From: an uncultured Clostridia bacterium
GTDB taxonomy: Bacteria; Bacillota; Clostridia; TANB77; CAG-508
Length of the DNA: 43,684 nucleotides
Direction of reading: 5' to 3'
Assembly: GCA_944390405.1 (NCBI GenBank)
Contig: CALXPS010000012.1
Coordinates: 1 to 43,684 of the forward strand
In this document: piece after piece, positions 1 through 7,712 of the stretch
Position numbering within the stretch: position 1 is the first letter of the stretch
How the letters are laid out: each line of letters starts with the position of its first letter
The notes under the pieces: model-generated
Database searches by the model: none
What the model was told of the DNA's origin: nothing
Seen by the model: only the letters and a program-made list of their open reading frames with translations
Made by a program: the position numbers and the translations under genes

Positions 1-29
1 TCCAATCTTGAACTTTAATATTATATAAC

Positions 30-64
30 AAAACTGTCTAAAATACAATATTTTAGACAGTTTT
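30..64. terminator. Perfect 15-bp hairpin, bidirectional terminator
   Basis: Arms 30-44 and 50-64 are perfectly complementary around a 5-nt loop, with A-tracts and T-tracts at both ends, so it could stop transcription from either side. It lies downstream of the leftward sigma/membrane-protein pair that ends at 262. Confidence 0.7.
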
Positions 65-118
65 TCAGTAAATTTTAGATTACCATTCATTCTAAAATAG
101 AAAAATCTACCAATAATT

Positions 119-145
119 GTAGGGGCGAGCATTGCTCGCCCCTAC
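119..145. repeat. REP-like palindrome, copy 1
   Basis: Perfect 12-bp palindrome with arms 119-130 and 134-145, core GGGGCGAGC/GCTCGCCCC and loop ATT, strikingly GC-rich against its surroundings. A partial second copy is at 1781-1805. The rest of 66-261 holds no gene that I can see. Confidence 0.65.
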
Positions 146-261
146 AAAAAATTTTAATATGTCTATATATTTATTAAGTTTTTTATTGATTTCTTACTAT
201 ATTTTCTACACTCTAAAACCCTACAGACAAAAACTCCGTCCCCATGTCTACAATTAAAGCT

Positions 262-1134
262 TTAATCATTGTCTTTCTCCGCATTATAATACGACATATA
301 ATTATCAATAGTAATATTATCAGTTATTGTATAGTCATTGTATATTTGCAAAATATTAGAAGAATCCACATCTTCATCATTGACAACATCTAACATAAGA
401 TTGAATTTTTCTTCTCTATAATACAAATTATTTACAGTTTCTACCTGTCTAATTGTAAAAAAGTTTTCTTTTGAAATCCAAGTCTCTCTATACCCATCTT
501 CGCTACTTTGAGCTCTAATAACATAGCACTCCTCTTCATTAAAATAGTCTGTCCTTATAGATAAACTTAATTTTAAATATATACTCGAAAATCCATTTAT
601 AGAGCCATACATATAAGTATCAGAAAAAATTCTAAAAGGATCACCTTTTTTTAGTTCAATATAGCTATTCGTTATCTTTTCTATGCTTTTTAAGTTATGG
701 AAAATTATTGTTGAAGAATAACCATTATCTTCGAAATATCTTGTAGTAGAATATTCATTTTTGAATTTTGCATTATCAGTAATATTACTTGTCAATTTAT
801 ATCTGCCATCTTTATAATAATAAGTTAGTTGTTCCTGAGATATCTCTGATGTTTGATAATTAATATTGATACTATCACGCACAAGTTTATAATTGTTTGC
901 TTGACTTAATGACTGAAGATTTTGATAAGCTTCATGGATAATACTATTAGCTTTATAATATTTTATGAATAATACTAAAAATATGCTTAAAATAATAAAT
1001 AGCATTGAAAATATAATAGTATGTAAGAAAGTAATATTTCTATTTATTTTTTTTAAATGATTTAATTCAATTTCATTTTCAATGCCCATTTTTATTTCCT
1101 CTTTTAATTTTTGTTCATTTTCAAAATCCTTCAT
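262..1134 (-). CDS. Membrane-anchored protein partnered with ECF sigma factor (putative anti-sigma)
   Basis: This 290-residue protein has a charged cytoplasmic N-terminus of about 30 residues, one hydrophobic segment at about residues 38-57 (IIFSMLFIILSIFLVLFI) and a large extracytoplasmic domain that I do not recognise. Its start codon overlaps the end of the upstream sigma-factor gene by 14 bases, so the two are translationally coupled. Short cytoplasmic head, single membrane span and outside sensor is the usual architecture of anti-sigma factors encoded next to ECF sigma genes. No zinc-binding HxxxCxxC motif is visible, so the anti-sigma role rests on context and topology. Confidence 0.7.
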   Translation of the reverse strand: MKDFENEQKLKEEIKMGIENEIELNHLKKINRNITFLHTIIFSMLFIILSIFLVLFIKYYKANSIIHEAYQNLQSLSQANNYKLVRDSININYQTSEISQEQLTYYYKDGRYKLTSNITDNAKFKNEYSTTRYFEDNGYSSTIIFHNLKSIEKITNSYIELKKGDPFRIFSDTYMYGSINGFSSIYLKLSLSIRTDYFNEEECYVIRAQSSEDGYRETWISKENFFTIRQVETVNNLYYREEKFNLMLDVVNDEDVDSSNILQIYNDYTITDNITIDNYMSYYNAEKDND

Positions 1135-1618
1135 TTTTTAACTCCTCCTTTAATTTTTGTTTTCCTCTATAAAAAGTTACTCTAGCCCATTGCTCTGTCT
1201 TATCTAAAATTTTTCCAATATCTTTAAAGCTTAATTCTGATTTTAGCCTTAAATATATAACCTCTCTAGTATTTTCATCTAGTCTATGTATCAATTGATA
1301 TAACAAGAATAATCTTTCTTTTTCAAATGTTTCTAACTCCAATGAAGGCTGCTGTAATAGTTCCTCTTCTTTTAAAGAGTTTGCGTCATATGAAAGAAAA
1401 TGCTTGTTTTTTGTGGATTTCAAATAATCTTTCCATTTGTTTTGCGCAATTTTTAATAGCCATGTTTTCACAGAACATTCACCTTTAAACTTTTTAATAT
1501 TTTTAACAGCACAATAAAAAGTTTCTTGCATAAGTTCTTGAGAAATTTCCACATTTTTAGTTAATGAAAATAAATAGTTATATACTAATTTTGAGTACTT
1601 TTCATAGATTTCGTGCAT
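1121..1618 (-). CDS. ECF-type RNA polymerase sigma factor
   Basis: The 165-residue protein has a sigma-70 region 2 (about 1-75; YNYLFSLTKN, QELMQETF, TWLLKIAQNKWKDYL) and a region 4 helix-turn-helix (about 105-155; REVIYLRLKSELSFKDIGKI, then ARVTFYRGKQKLKEEL). I chose the ATG at 1616-1618 because AAAGGAGA sits just upstream. The reading frame extends further upstream, but that part lacks sigma homology and a ribosome site. It directs RNA polymerase to a stress or envelope regulon, and the coupled membrane protein probably holds it inactive. An ECF-style promoter lies just upstream, suggesting autoregulation. Confidence 0.9.
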   Translation of the reverse strand: MHEIYEKYSKLVYNYLFSLTKNVEISQELMQETFYCAVKNIKKFKGECSVKTWLLKIAQNKWKDYLKSTKNKHFLSYDANSLKEEELLQQPSLELETFEKERLFLLYQLIHRLDENTREVIYLRLKSELSFKDIGKILDKTEQWARVTFYRGKQKLKEELKNEGF

Positions 1619-1640
1619 TTTTTCTCCTTTCATAAATATA

Positions 1641-1666
1641 GACGATATAATAATACTATTGTTACA
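1641..1666 (-). promoter_or_regulatory. ECF-type promoter, TGTAAC-N16-CGTC
   Basis: On the minus strand TGTAAC (1666-1661) and CGTC (1644-1641) are separated by exactly 16 bases, matching the established Bacillus ECF sigma promoter pattern (SigX/SigW/SigM class). It lies about 22 bases before the sigma-factor start codon, as expected for an autoregulated ECF operon. Confidence 0.65.
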
Positions 1667-1698
1667 AAAAAATTTAAAAAAAATATTATCTTTTGCAG

Positions 1699-1742
1699 AG
1701 TATTGACAAACCCTAGATTTTTTTCTAGGGTTTGTCAATACT
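1699..1742. repeat. Perfect 19-bp inverted repeat
   Basis: Arms 1699-1717 and 1724-1742 match perfectly around a 6-nt T loop, core TATTGACAAACCCTAGA. It lies between two leftward genes. The minus-strand transcript lacks a T-run after the stem, so it may be a MITE-like element rather than a simple terminator. The embedded TTGACA could also act as a -35 box. Confidence 0.6.
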
Positions 1743-1746
1743 TTGG

Positions 1747-1805
1747 AGAGAGTTTCACTCTCTGTTTTTTAATAATTTTAGAGGACGAGCAATGCTCGCC
1801 CCTAC
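1747..1805. repeat. Terminator-like hairpin plus REP-like copy 2
   Basis: AGAGAG-TTTCA-CTCTCT (1747-1763) is followed by a T-run on the plus strand. Next comes a degenerate copy of the 119-145 palindrome: its right half GCTCGCCCCTAC (1794-1805) is identical to copy 1, its left half diverged. This fills the gap downstream of the surface-protein gene. Confidence 0.5.
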
Positions 1806-1838
1806 GTGTATAAGATTTATTCTAATTTATAGTTTTTG

Positions 1839-4800
1839 TTATATTACGTATTTCTTAATTAGTGATATTCCACCTGTTATTATTAATAATACTGTTAATA
1901 TTAACCACATATATGATGTTACAAATCCACCTGTGTGTAGTTCTAGTATTACTAATGCTTTGTCATCGTCGTCTTCTTGTTGTTCGTCATATCCATCTGG
2001 CTCTACATTGTCTGGTGTTGAGTCTACATCTTCTGATCCTTTATCGTTGTAGTCTTCACTTATTTCTGCTATGTTTGTCTTTAATCCTAGATTATCTGGA
2101 TCTTTTTTCCATGTGAATACTACTTCTAATGTTGCACTTTCTCCTGGCTGTAACAGTGTTCCTTCTAGTGCTCTTGTTGTTATTTTGTTGTCATCTACTT
2201 TTGTCCATATTGGGTTGTCTTCTGGGATGAATTCTAACCCTTCTGGGATGTAATCTGTTATTTCTGTTGCATATCCTGGTATTTCTCCTTGGTTCATTAT
2301 TATTATGTTGTACACAAATTTTACTGTTGTTCTGTTTAATTTATTTTTGTCTATTACTACTTTTGCTATTGGTTCTGGGTCATCATATGGTGTAAATCCT
2401 GTGTCTGTTACTGTTGTATTTCCATCTACTGTTACTATTGTTTGTGTTACCCATTTTAATAATGCTAGGTCGAATTCTTTTACATAGATTTTTTCTATGT
2501 CTTGATCATCTTCTCCTTCATTCCATTCATCTGGTATTGAGTCTTCATCATCTATGTCTATTTCATTTCCTTCTTCATCTACTGCCTTGTCTTCTGTTAT
2601 TTGTGCTTTGTTTATTATTATTCTATCTTCTTGAGTTATGTCTTTTTCTACTACTTTAAATGCTACTTTTACTTCTGCATAGTCTGGGTTTAATGGTTCT
2701 ACAACACTTATTTCTTTTGTTGGGTCATATGGATTTAATAAATCATTTTCTAGGTATCTTGTTCTTATTTCTACTGCTTCTGATACGTTTGTTGTTTCTT
2801 CTCCATTTGCATCATACATTTTCCATCCATATTCTTTATTTGTTTCATGGTCTGGTAAGAATTCTAATCCATCTGGTATGTCATCTGATACTTCCATTGC
2901 ATACCCTAGTACTGTTCCCTCATTGTATACTCTTATTGTGTATGTTACCACATCACTATTTGCTACATATATTGGTGTTTTGTCATGTACATATTCTATT
3001 GTTCCATCTTCTTTTACGGTTGGTTCTGGTATCCTTGTTGTTATTTCTTCGTCATTTACTCCTGTTATGAATTTCCTTAGGGCTAAGTCAAAATATCTTA
3101 GTTCTAATGGTTCATAGTCATCATCGTCTTCTTGATATGTACTATTGTCTGTTGGTGGATTATAGTTGTCTGTGTCTACATTGCCTGGTGTTGAGTCTCT
3201 ATCTCCTGTACTTATTTCATCTCCATTTTCATCTACTGCTTTATCTTCCTGAATTTCTGCTATGTTTCTTAATGTGCCTTGGAATGTGTTTTCTGCAAGT
3301 ACTATACATGTTACTTCTACTTCTCTATAGTATAATCCATCTGTTCCATTTACTGATTGTTGCCAGTTGTCTGTTGCATCTATATCTCCTGATGTTAATT
3401 CTGGATTGTATGCTTTTATTATTTCATCTTCTAGTGCTGTTGAATATATTTTTGCTTTTCCTGCTAATATTTTTACTTCGCTTAATGATGTTTTTCCATT
3501 AAAGTCTGATACTTGTAAGTTTTTAATTGCACTTTCTGTTTGATATAGTCCTTCTGTTCCTACTAGGTCTATTGTTGTTGTTGTCTCATCTGCTACTGGT
3601 ACCCAGAAATTGTCTGTATTTGCCTTATAATCTAGTAAGTATCCTAAGCCTTCTGGTATATAGTCTGCTATTTCTGTTGCATATCCATCTAAATCGCCTT
3701 CATTATATACTCTTATTTTATATGTTACTATATCTCCTTGTTTTACTACTACTGGCTCTTTTGAATGTTTATATGTTGCTGTTTCTATTTTTTCACCTGT
3801 TGTTTCATCTATGGTGTTTAGTTTACTTGTATCTACTTCTGGTACTCTACTTTCTACTTCTTCTCCATTTACTTTTGTTATGAATTTTCTTAGGGCTAAG
3901 TCAAATGGTACTCCTTTTATTATTACTTTATCGAAGTCATCATCATCTTCTTGTCCTTCATAGAAGTATCCTGTATCTCCTAAATATGGTTTATTGTTTG
4001 GATTACCTTTATAGTTTTCCCAATCTGTAGTATTTGTTGGTAAATTTAAGTTGCTTGGGTCTGAACTTGAGTCTCTATCATTTATGCTCTCATCTTCTAC
4101 ATTTGCTGGTTTGTATTTCATTGTTGCTATATTTGTTAATATTTTGTCTGCTGTCCCTTTTGTTGCTGTTACTTTGCAAACTATTTCTAATGAATCTGTA
4201 TCTAATGTTGTTCCATCATATGGGTCTAATCTAAATAAATATGTTCCTGTTATTGGTAAAATTCTTATTGTTCTTGTTGTCGCATCATATGTATATGCAT
4301 ATTTCTTTCCTGCTAATTCTGTTTCTGTATAACTTGTTTTGTATTCTATAAGTTCTGGATTATCATTTGGGTCAAATTCTAATCCTTCTGGTAAATAGTC
4401 TATTATTTCTGTTACTATTCCCTCTATATCACCTTCATTATATACTGATATTGTATATGTTACTTTATCTCCTGTTTTTACTTCTACTGGATCTTTTCTA
4501 TGTTTATAATCTGCTGTTGTATCTGTTTCTAGTTTACTTGTGTCTATATCTGGTATTTTACTTGGTGATACTGCATCTGGATTTCCATTTATTTCTGTTA
4601 TATATTTTCTTAATGCTAAGTCAAATACTTTAACTTTTTTGTTTTCTACTTTTAAAGTTATTGTATTGTCTATCAATTCATATGTTACTCCAGGGACAGT
4701 TGGTATCTCTGCTCCTGTGCTATCTAAGAATTTTATTTCATCTACTATATATCCTGTTCCTGCTGTGTTTAGTTTTGTTGTTATTTTTACTTTGATTGGT

Positions 4801-6191
4801 CCTACTATTCCTGTATATCCTCCTGGTACTGTTATTTCTTCTATTTCAAATATAAATTCTTGTCCTTCTGTTGTTATTGCAATATCTTCTGTTGTAAATG
4901 TTCCATCTCCATTATTTGTTACTGTTATTACTTTCCTATCTTCTGTTATTATTGTAAATGCTGCACCTGGTAATAAGTTTCCATCTTCATCTACTTTGTT
5001 TATATTTAAATTGAATTTTCCTTCTAATATTTCTTCTTTATCTACTTTTATTACTGGTTGATCTTCTGCTTCTGCTAGCCATAACGTTGCTGTTGTTTTA
5101 TACATTTTATCATATGTACAATTTGCTTCTATATTTACATCTGTTAAATCAAATTCTGCTGACCATAAGCTTGATATTTTTAAATAGAAATCTCCTTGTC
5201 CTATTGCTTCTTCTACTGATTTTATATCTGTTGTCATATCTGCTGGATTTTTTACTACATATATTATTGGTGTGTCATCTTGTTTTTCTGGTATTATTTT
5301 CCCATTTTTATCTTTTACTAATATTTCTAAATCATAACCTACATTTCCTGCTGTTTCTGTAATGTTAAATGGTCCTATTACTTGATATCCACTATTAGTT
5401 GTTACTGTTTTTGAACTACTATTTACTTGTATTTCTGGTTTTACTGGTGCTACATCTCTTGAGTTTCCTGTTCCATAATCTGCTACATGTAATTTTGCAT
5501 TATCTATAAAGTATCTATATAGTGTGTCCATTTGTCTCGCTTTTGTTTCAGTTAATGATTCTCCATCTATTTTTGTTGTGTTACTTAATACATATGTATC
5601 TACTAATGAAAGTGAATTTTGTCCTCCATTATCATCATAGTTTGCAAAATACCATAATGCCATTTGTTGTATGAATTCTATATCATCATCTGTTAATTCT
5701 GAATTTACTATTTCCGCTTTTTCTAATAGTCTTGCTTTCATTTGTGCACTGTCTGGATGTTCTGGTAAATACATATTATCAATTATCCATAACATTGCAT
5801 TATACTCTGTGTTTGTTATGTTATAGCCTATTGTGTTTCTATAGTAATTCATTACAGCTGTTGCATCTGTTTTTAAGTTATAGCTTTCTGTGTATGTTAC
5901 ATCTGCTACTTCGCTTAAATCTCCTGCATATTCTGTATTGCCAAATCCTATTCCACTTCTTAAGCAGTATAATGCATCCTCATATGTATAACCTGTTCCA
6001 TTTTTTTTCATTATTTTGAAAATGGTATGTATGTTTCCATTTGGCGTTGTTACTGTGTATTTCTTTGAAGTATATGGTCTAATATCAGTTATATTTAAGT
6101 CCATTGTGTTTGCTGCATAAATTTTACTTCCTAGTATTGCTGTTACTATAAATACAAATATTAAAATTAATAATACCTTTACTTTTTTCAT
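1839..6191 (-). CDS. Large secreted surface adhesin: thioester domain, Cna-B-like domain, four repeat domains, C-terminal anchor
   Basis: This 1450-residue protein has a signal peptide (about 1-26). An N-terminal thioester-type domain follows, with candidate Cys76 (ALYCLRSG) and candidate partner Gln176 in QMALW, resembling the Cys and the TQxAxW motif of thioester adhesins. A Cna-B/SpaA-like domain begins around 390 (FNLNINKVDEDGNLLPGAAF). Four repeats then each open with FDLAL(R/L)K(Y/F/W)(I/V)T and contain a VTYTI-VYNEG-IPEGLEF-type core, as in isopeptide-forming pilin/DUF11-like modules. The C-terminus is LELHTGG, a hydrophobic span, then KKYVI. That has the layout of a sortase signal but not canonical LPXTG. 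It probably acts outside the cell in adhesion. TTGACT-N16-TATAAT lies upstream. Confidence 0.85.
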   Translation of the reverse strand: MKKVKVLLILIFVFIVTAILGSKIYAANTMDLNITDIRPYTSKKYTVTTPNGNIHTIFKIMKKNGTGYTYEDALYCLRSGIGFGNTEYAGDLSEVADVTYTESYNLKTDATAVMNYYRNTIGYNITNTEYNAMLWIIDNMYLPEHPDSAQMKARLLEKAEIVNSELTDDDIEFIQQMALWYFANYDDNGGQNSLSLVDTYVLSNTTKIDGESLTETKARQMDTLYRYFIDNAKLHVADYGTGNSRDVAPVKPEIQVNSSSKTVTTNSGYQVIGPFNITETAGNVGYDLEILVKDKNGKIIPEKQDDTPIIYVVKNPADMTTDIKSVEEAIGQGDFYLKISSLWSAEFDLTDVNIEANCTYDKMYKTTATLWLAEAEDQPVIKVDKEEILEGKFNLNINKVDEDGNLLPGAAFTIITEDRKVITVTNNGDGTFTTEDIAITTEGQEFIFEIEEITVPGGYTGIVGPIKVKITTKLNTAGTGYIVDEIKFLDSTGAEIPTVPGVTYELIDNTITLKVENKKVKVFDLALRKYITEINGNPDAVSPSKIPDIDTSKLETDTTADYKHRKDPVEVKTGDKVTYTISVYNEGDIEGIVTEIIDYLPEGLEFDPNDNPELIEYKTSYTETELAGKKYAYTYDATTRTIRILPITGTYLFRLDPYDGTTLDTDSLEIVCKVTATKGTADKILTNIATMKYKPANVEDESINDRDSSSDPSNLNLPTNTTDWENYKGNPNNKPYLGDTGYFYEGQEDDDDFDKVIIKGVPFDLALRKFITKVNGEEVESRVPEVDTSKLNTIDETTGEKIETATYKHSKEPVVVKQGDIVTYKIRVYNEGDLDGYATEIADYIPEGLGYLLDYKANTDNFWVPVADETTTTIDLVGTEGLYQTESAIKNLQVSDFNGKTSLSEVKILAGKAKIYSTALEDEIIKAYNPELTSGDIDATDNWQQSVNGTDGLYYREVEVTCIVLAENTFQGTLRNIAEIQEDKAVDENGDEISTGDRDSTPGNVDTDNYNPPTDNSTYQEDDDDYEPLELRYFDLALRKFITGVNDEEITTRIPEPTVKEDGTIEYVHDKTPIYVANSDVVTYTIRVYNEGTVLGYAMEVSDDIPDGLEFLPDHETNKEYGWKMYDANGEETTNVSEAVEIRTRYLENDLLNPYDPTKEISVVEPLNPDYAEVKVAFKVVEKDITQEDRIIINKAQITEDKAVDEEGNEIDIDDEDSIPDEWNEGEDDQDIEKIYVKEFDLALLKWVTQTIVTVDGNTTVTDTGFTPYDDPEPIAKVVIDKNKLNRTTVKFVYNIIIMNQGEIPGYATEITDYIPEGLEFIPEDNPIWTKVDDNKITTRALEGTLLQPGESATLEVVFTWKKDPDNLGLKTNIAEISEDYNDKGSEDVDSTPDNVEPDGYDEQQEDDDDKALVILELHTGGFVTSYMWLILTVLLIITGGISLIKKYVI

Positions 6192-6214
6192 AATCTTCTC
6201 CTTATTTGGTTAAT

Positions 6215-6242
6215 ATTATATATTTTTTTATTAAATAGTCAA
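6215..6242 (-). promoter_or_regulatory. Sigma-A promoter of the surface-protein gene
   Basis: Minus-strand TTGACT (6242-6237) and TATAAT (6220-6215) are 16 bases apart, about 24 bases before the start codon. A 6-bp inverted repeat (AAGACA 6241-6246, TGTCTT 6257-6262) overlaps the -35 and could be an operator. Confidence 0.6.
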
Positions 6243-6262
6243 GACATATTTTTTCTTGTCTT

Positions 6263-6623
6263 ATTTTTCATTGAATACTTACTTAGGGATAGTTTACATT
6301 GATTTTTTAATACGAAATATGACATTTTTTTTACATTTTTGTTTTTTTTGTATTTTTTTCCATCTACCCCTTGTTTCCGTAATATCTTTCAGTTTTTACC
6401 ATTTCTTTCATATTTTTTTATATCCTCTAACTATTTTATTATACTACAAATAATGCTTTTTTTCAACTGATTATGTAAAAAAAGTGTCAAGGCCTATTAG
6501 CCAATCTAACGCTGGTCATTTTATATGTTACTTTTTTTGTTGTATAGGGAAAATCTTATATAAGTGCATGATAATAGTCAATTTTTCTTACACAATAAAA
6601 AACTTATTTTTTCGGTTTTTCTA
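6263..6623. other. AT-rich intergenic stretch, no gene seen
   Basis: Between the surface-protein promoter and the tRNA promoter I see only short AT-rich frames without ribosome sites and no strong hairpin. Confidence 0.5.
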
Positions 6624-6652
6624 TTGACTTTTTCTCTTAATTTTGTTATTAT
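6624..6652 (+). promoter_or_regulatory. Promoter of the tRNA cluster
   Basis: TTGACT (6624-6629), a 17-base spacer and TATTAT (6647-6652) precede the first tRNA by about 27 bases. Confidence 0.55.
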
Positions 6653-6678
6653 AATATTGCTTTGTTTTTAAAGCTTAT

Positions 6679-6754
6679 GCGGAAGTAGCTCAGTTGATAG
6701 AGCGATGCCTTGCCAAGGCATAGGTCGCGGGTTTGAGCCCCGTCTTCCGCTCCA
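6679..6754 (+). tRNA. tRNA-Gly (GCC)
   Basis: Cloverleaf with acceptor GCGGAAG/CTTCCGC, encoded CCA end, 5-bp anticodon stem ATGCC/GGCAT and a normal 7-nt loop TTGCCAA, so anticodon GCC reading GGC/GGT. The loop is not expanded, so this tRNA is not an obvious four-base decoder for the CGGN sites. Confidence 0.96.
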
Positions 6755-6824
6755 GATTTTGCAAAGCAAATTATATATAATTTTAAGTACTATTTTGTTA
6801 AGCTTTGCATATATTATTATGTAT

Positions 6825-6899
6825 GGCGACATAGCCAAGTGGTAAGGCACGAGTCTGCAAAACTCTGATTCCCCGGTTCAAATCCGGGTGTCGCCTCCA
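6825..6899 (+). tRNA. tRNA-Cys (GCA)
   Basis: Acceptor GGCGACA/TGTCGCC, encoded CCA, anticodon loop CTGCAAA giving GCA, T-arm CCCGGTTCAAATCCGGG. It closely resembles other Gram-positive tRNA-Cys genes and is second in the cluster. Confidence 0.95.
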
Positions 6900-6939
6900 A
6901 TAATTGCAAAATTTGCATATTTTTTTTATTCTAGGACAT

Positions 6940-7015
6940 GCACCATTAGCTTAGTTGGTAGAGCAGGGCACTCTTAATGCCAAGGTCCACAGTTCGAATC
7001 TGTGATGGTGCACCA
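6940..7015 (+). tRNA. tRNA-Lys (CTT)
   Basis: Acceptor GCACCAT/ATGGTGC with encoded CCA, D-arm TAGCTTAGTTGGTAGAGC, anticodon loop CTCTTAA giving CTT, T-arm ACAGTTCGAATCTGT. The outermost anticodon-stem pair is a G-A mismatch. Confidence 0.9.
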
Positions 7016-7035
7016 ATGTGCAACTTGCAGTTGCA

Positions 7036-7070
7036 GTGAATAATGAATAATGAATAGTGAATAGTGAATA
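7036..7070. repeat. Five tandem heptamers RTGAATA
   Basis: Five consecutive units of (A/G)TGAATA lie between the tRNA cluster and the convergent BofC-like gene. It is a short microsatellite-type tract with no clear role. Confidence 0.7.
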
Positions 7071-7086
7071 ATTTTGAAAATCACTA

Positions 7087-7674
7087 TTATTCAAAATCTT
7101 CTAACATTTTATTTACTTCCTTTTTTCCACATACTTTTATTCCTTCTTTCAAGTTTTCAATATCTATTTCAGATAAGTATCTTGTTTGTATACCTGTTTC
7201 TTTTTCTATATTTTTTTCATTATCATATTTATCTAGTGCGTAAACTACTATTTCTCCATCTAATTCTTTTAGTAAGTAATGTTGGTTACAGAAATCGTGA
7301 ATCTCTTTATACACAACTACTTCATTAGGAGTAAATTTTTGTATTTCCCAACCCATATATTCAGTTTGAAATTCTGATTCTTCTTTATTTATTAAATTTT
7401 CTTTCATTGTTTGTTCTTCTTGTATTAAATGTCCGCAATCAATATAATATTTTTTTTCAATTAATTTTGTATTTGGAGATGTTTTGTTTTCTGCCATGCT
7501 TGTCTCTTTTATAATGTTTTCTGCCTCATTTATTATATTTTCACTTTGAATTTTTCCATATTCTGCTTCAAAAGCAATCTGTTCATTAATCTGATTTAGT
7601 TTATATAAGTATAATCCTAGTAAAAAACTTACTATAGCCGTTGCTATTGCTATAAGAATAATATATTTTCTCAT
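7087..7674 (-). CDS. BofC-like membrane-anchored protein
   Basis: An N-terminal membrane anchor (about 2-25; YIILIAIATAIVSFLLGLYL) is followed by a coiled, acidic linker. The C-terminal 75 residues resemble the BofC C-terminal domain: HYLLKELDGEIVVYALD, TGI, YLSEID, LKEGIKVCGKKEVNKMLEDFE. In Bacillus, BofC acts in forespore-to-mother-cell signalling; here only the C-terminal part is convincing. I chose ATG 7674 because GGTGAG lies four bases upstream; an in-frame ATG at 7701 has no ribosome site. It sits 11 bases after comEC, probably in one operon. Confidence 0.65.
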   Translation of the reverse strand: MRKYIILIAIATAIVSFLLGLYLYKLNQINEQIAFEAEYGKIQSENIINEAENIIKETSMAENKTSPNTKLIEKKYYIDCGHLIQEEQTMKENLINKEESEFQTEYMGWEIQKFTPNEVVVYKEIHDFCNQHYLLKELDGEIVVYALDKYDNEKNIEKETGIQTRYLSEIDIENLKEGIKVCGKKEVNKMLEDFE

Positions 7675-7712
7675 TTTTCTCACCATTTTTATATTAACCA
7701 TATTTTACAAAA

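Noticed and set aside
1862..6019. Long plus-strand reading frames opposite the surface-protein gene
   Set aside because: Leu/Ser-rich mirror translations of the repeat-rich minus-strand gene, without ribosome sites.
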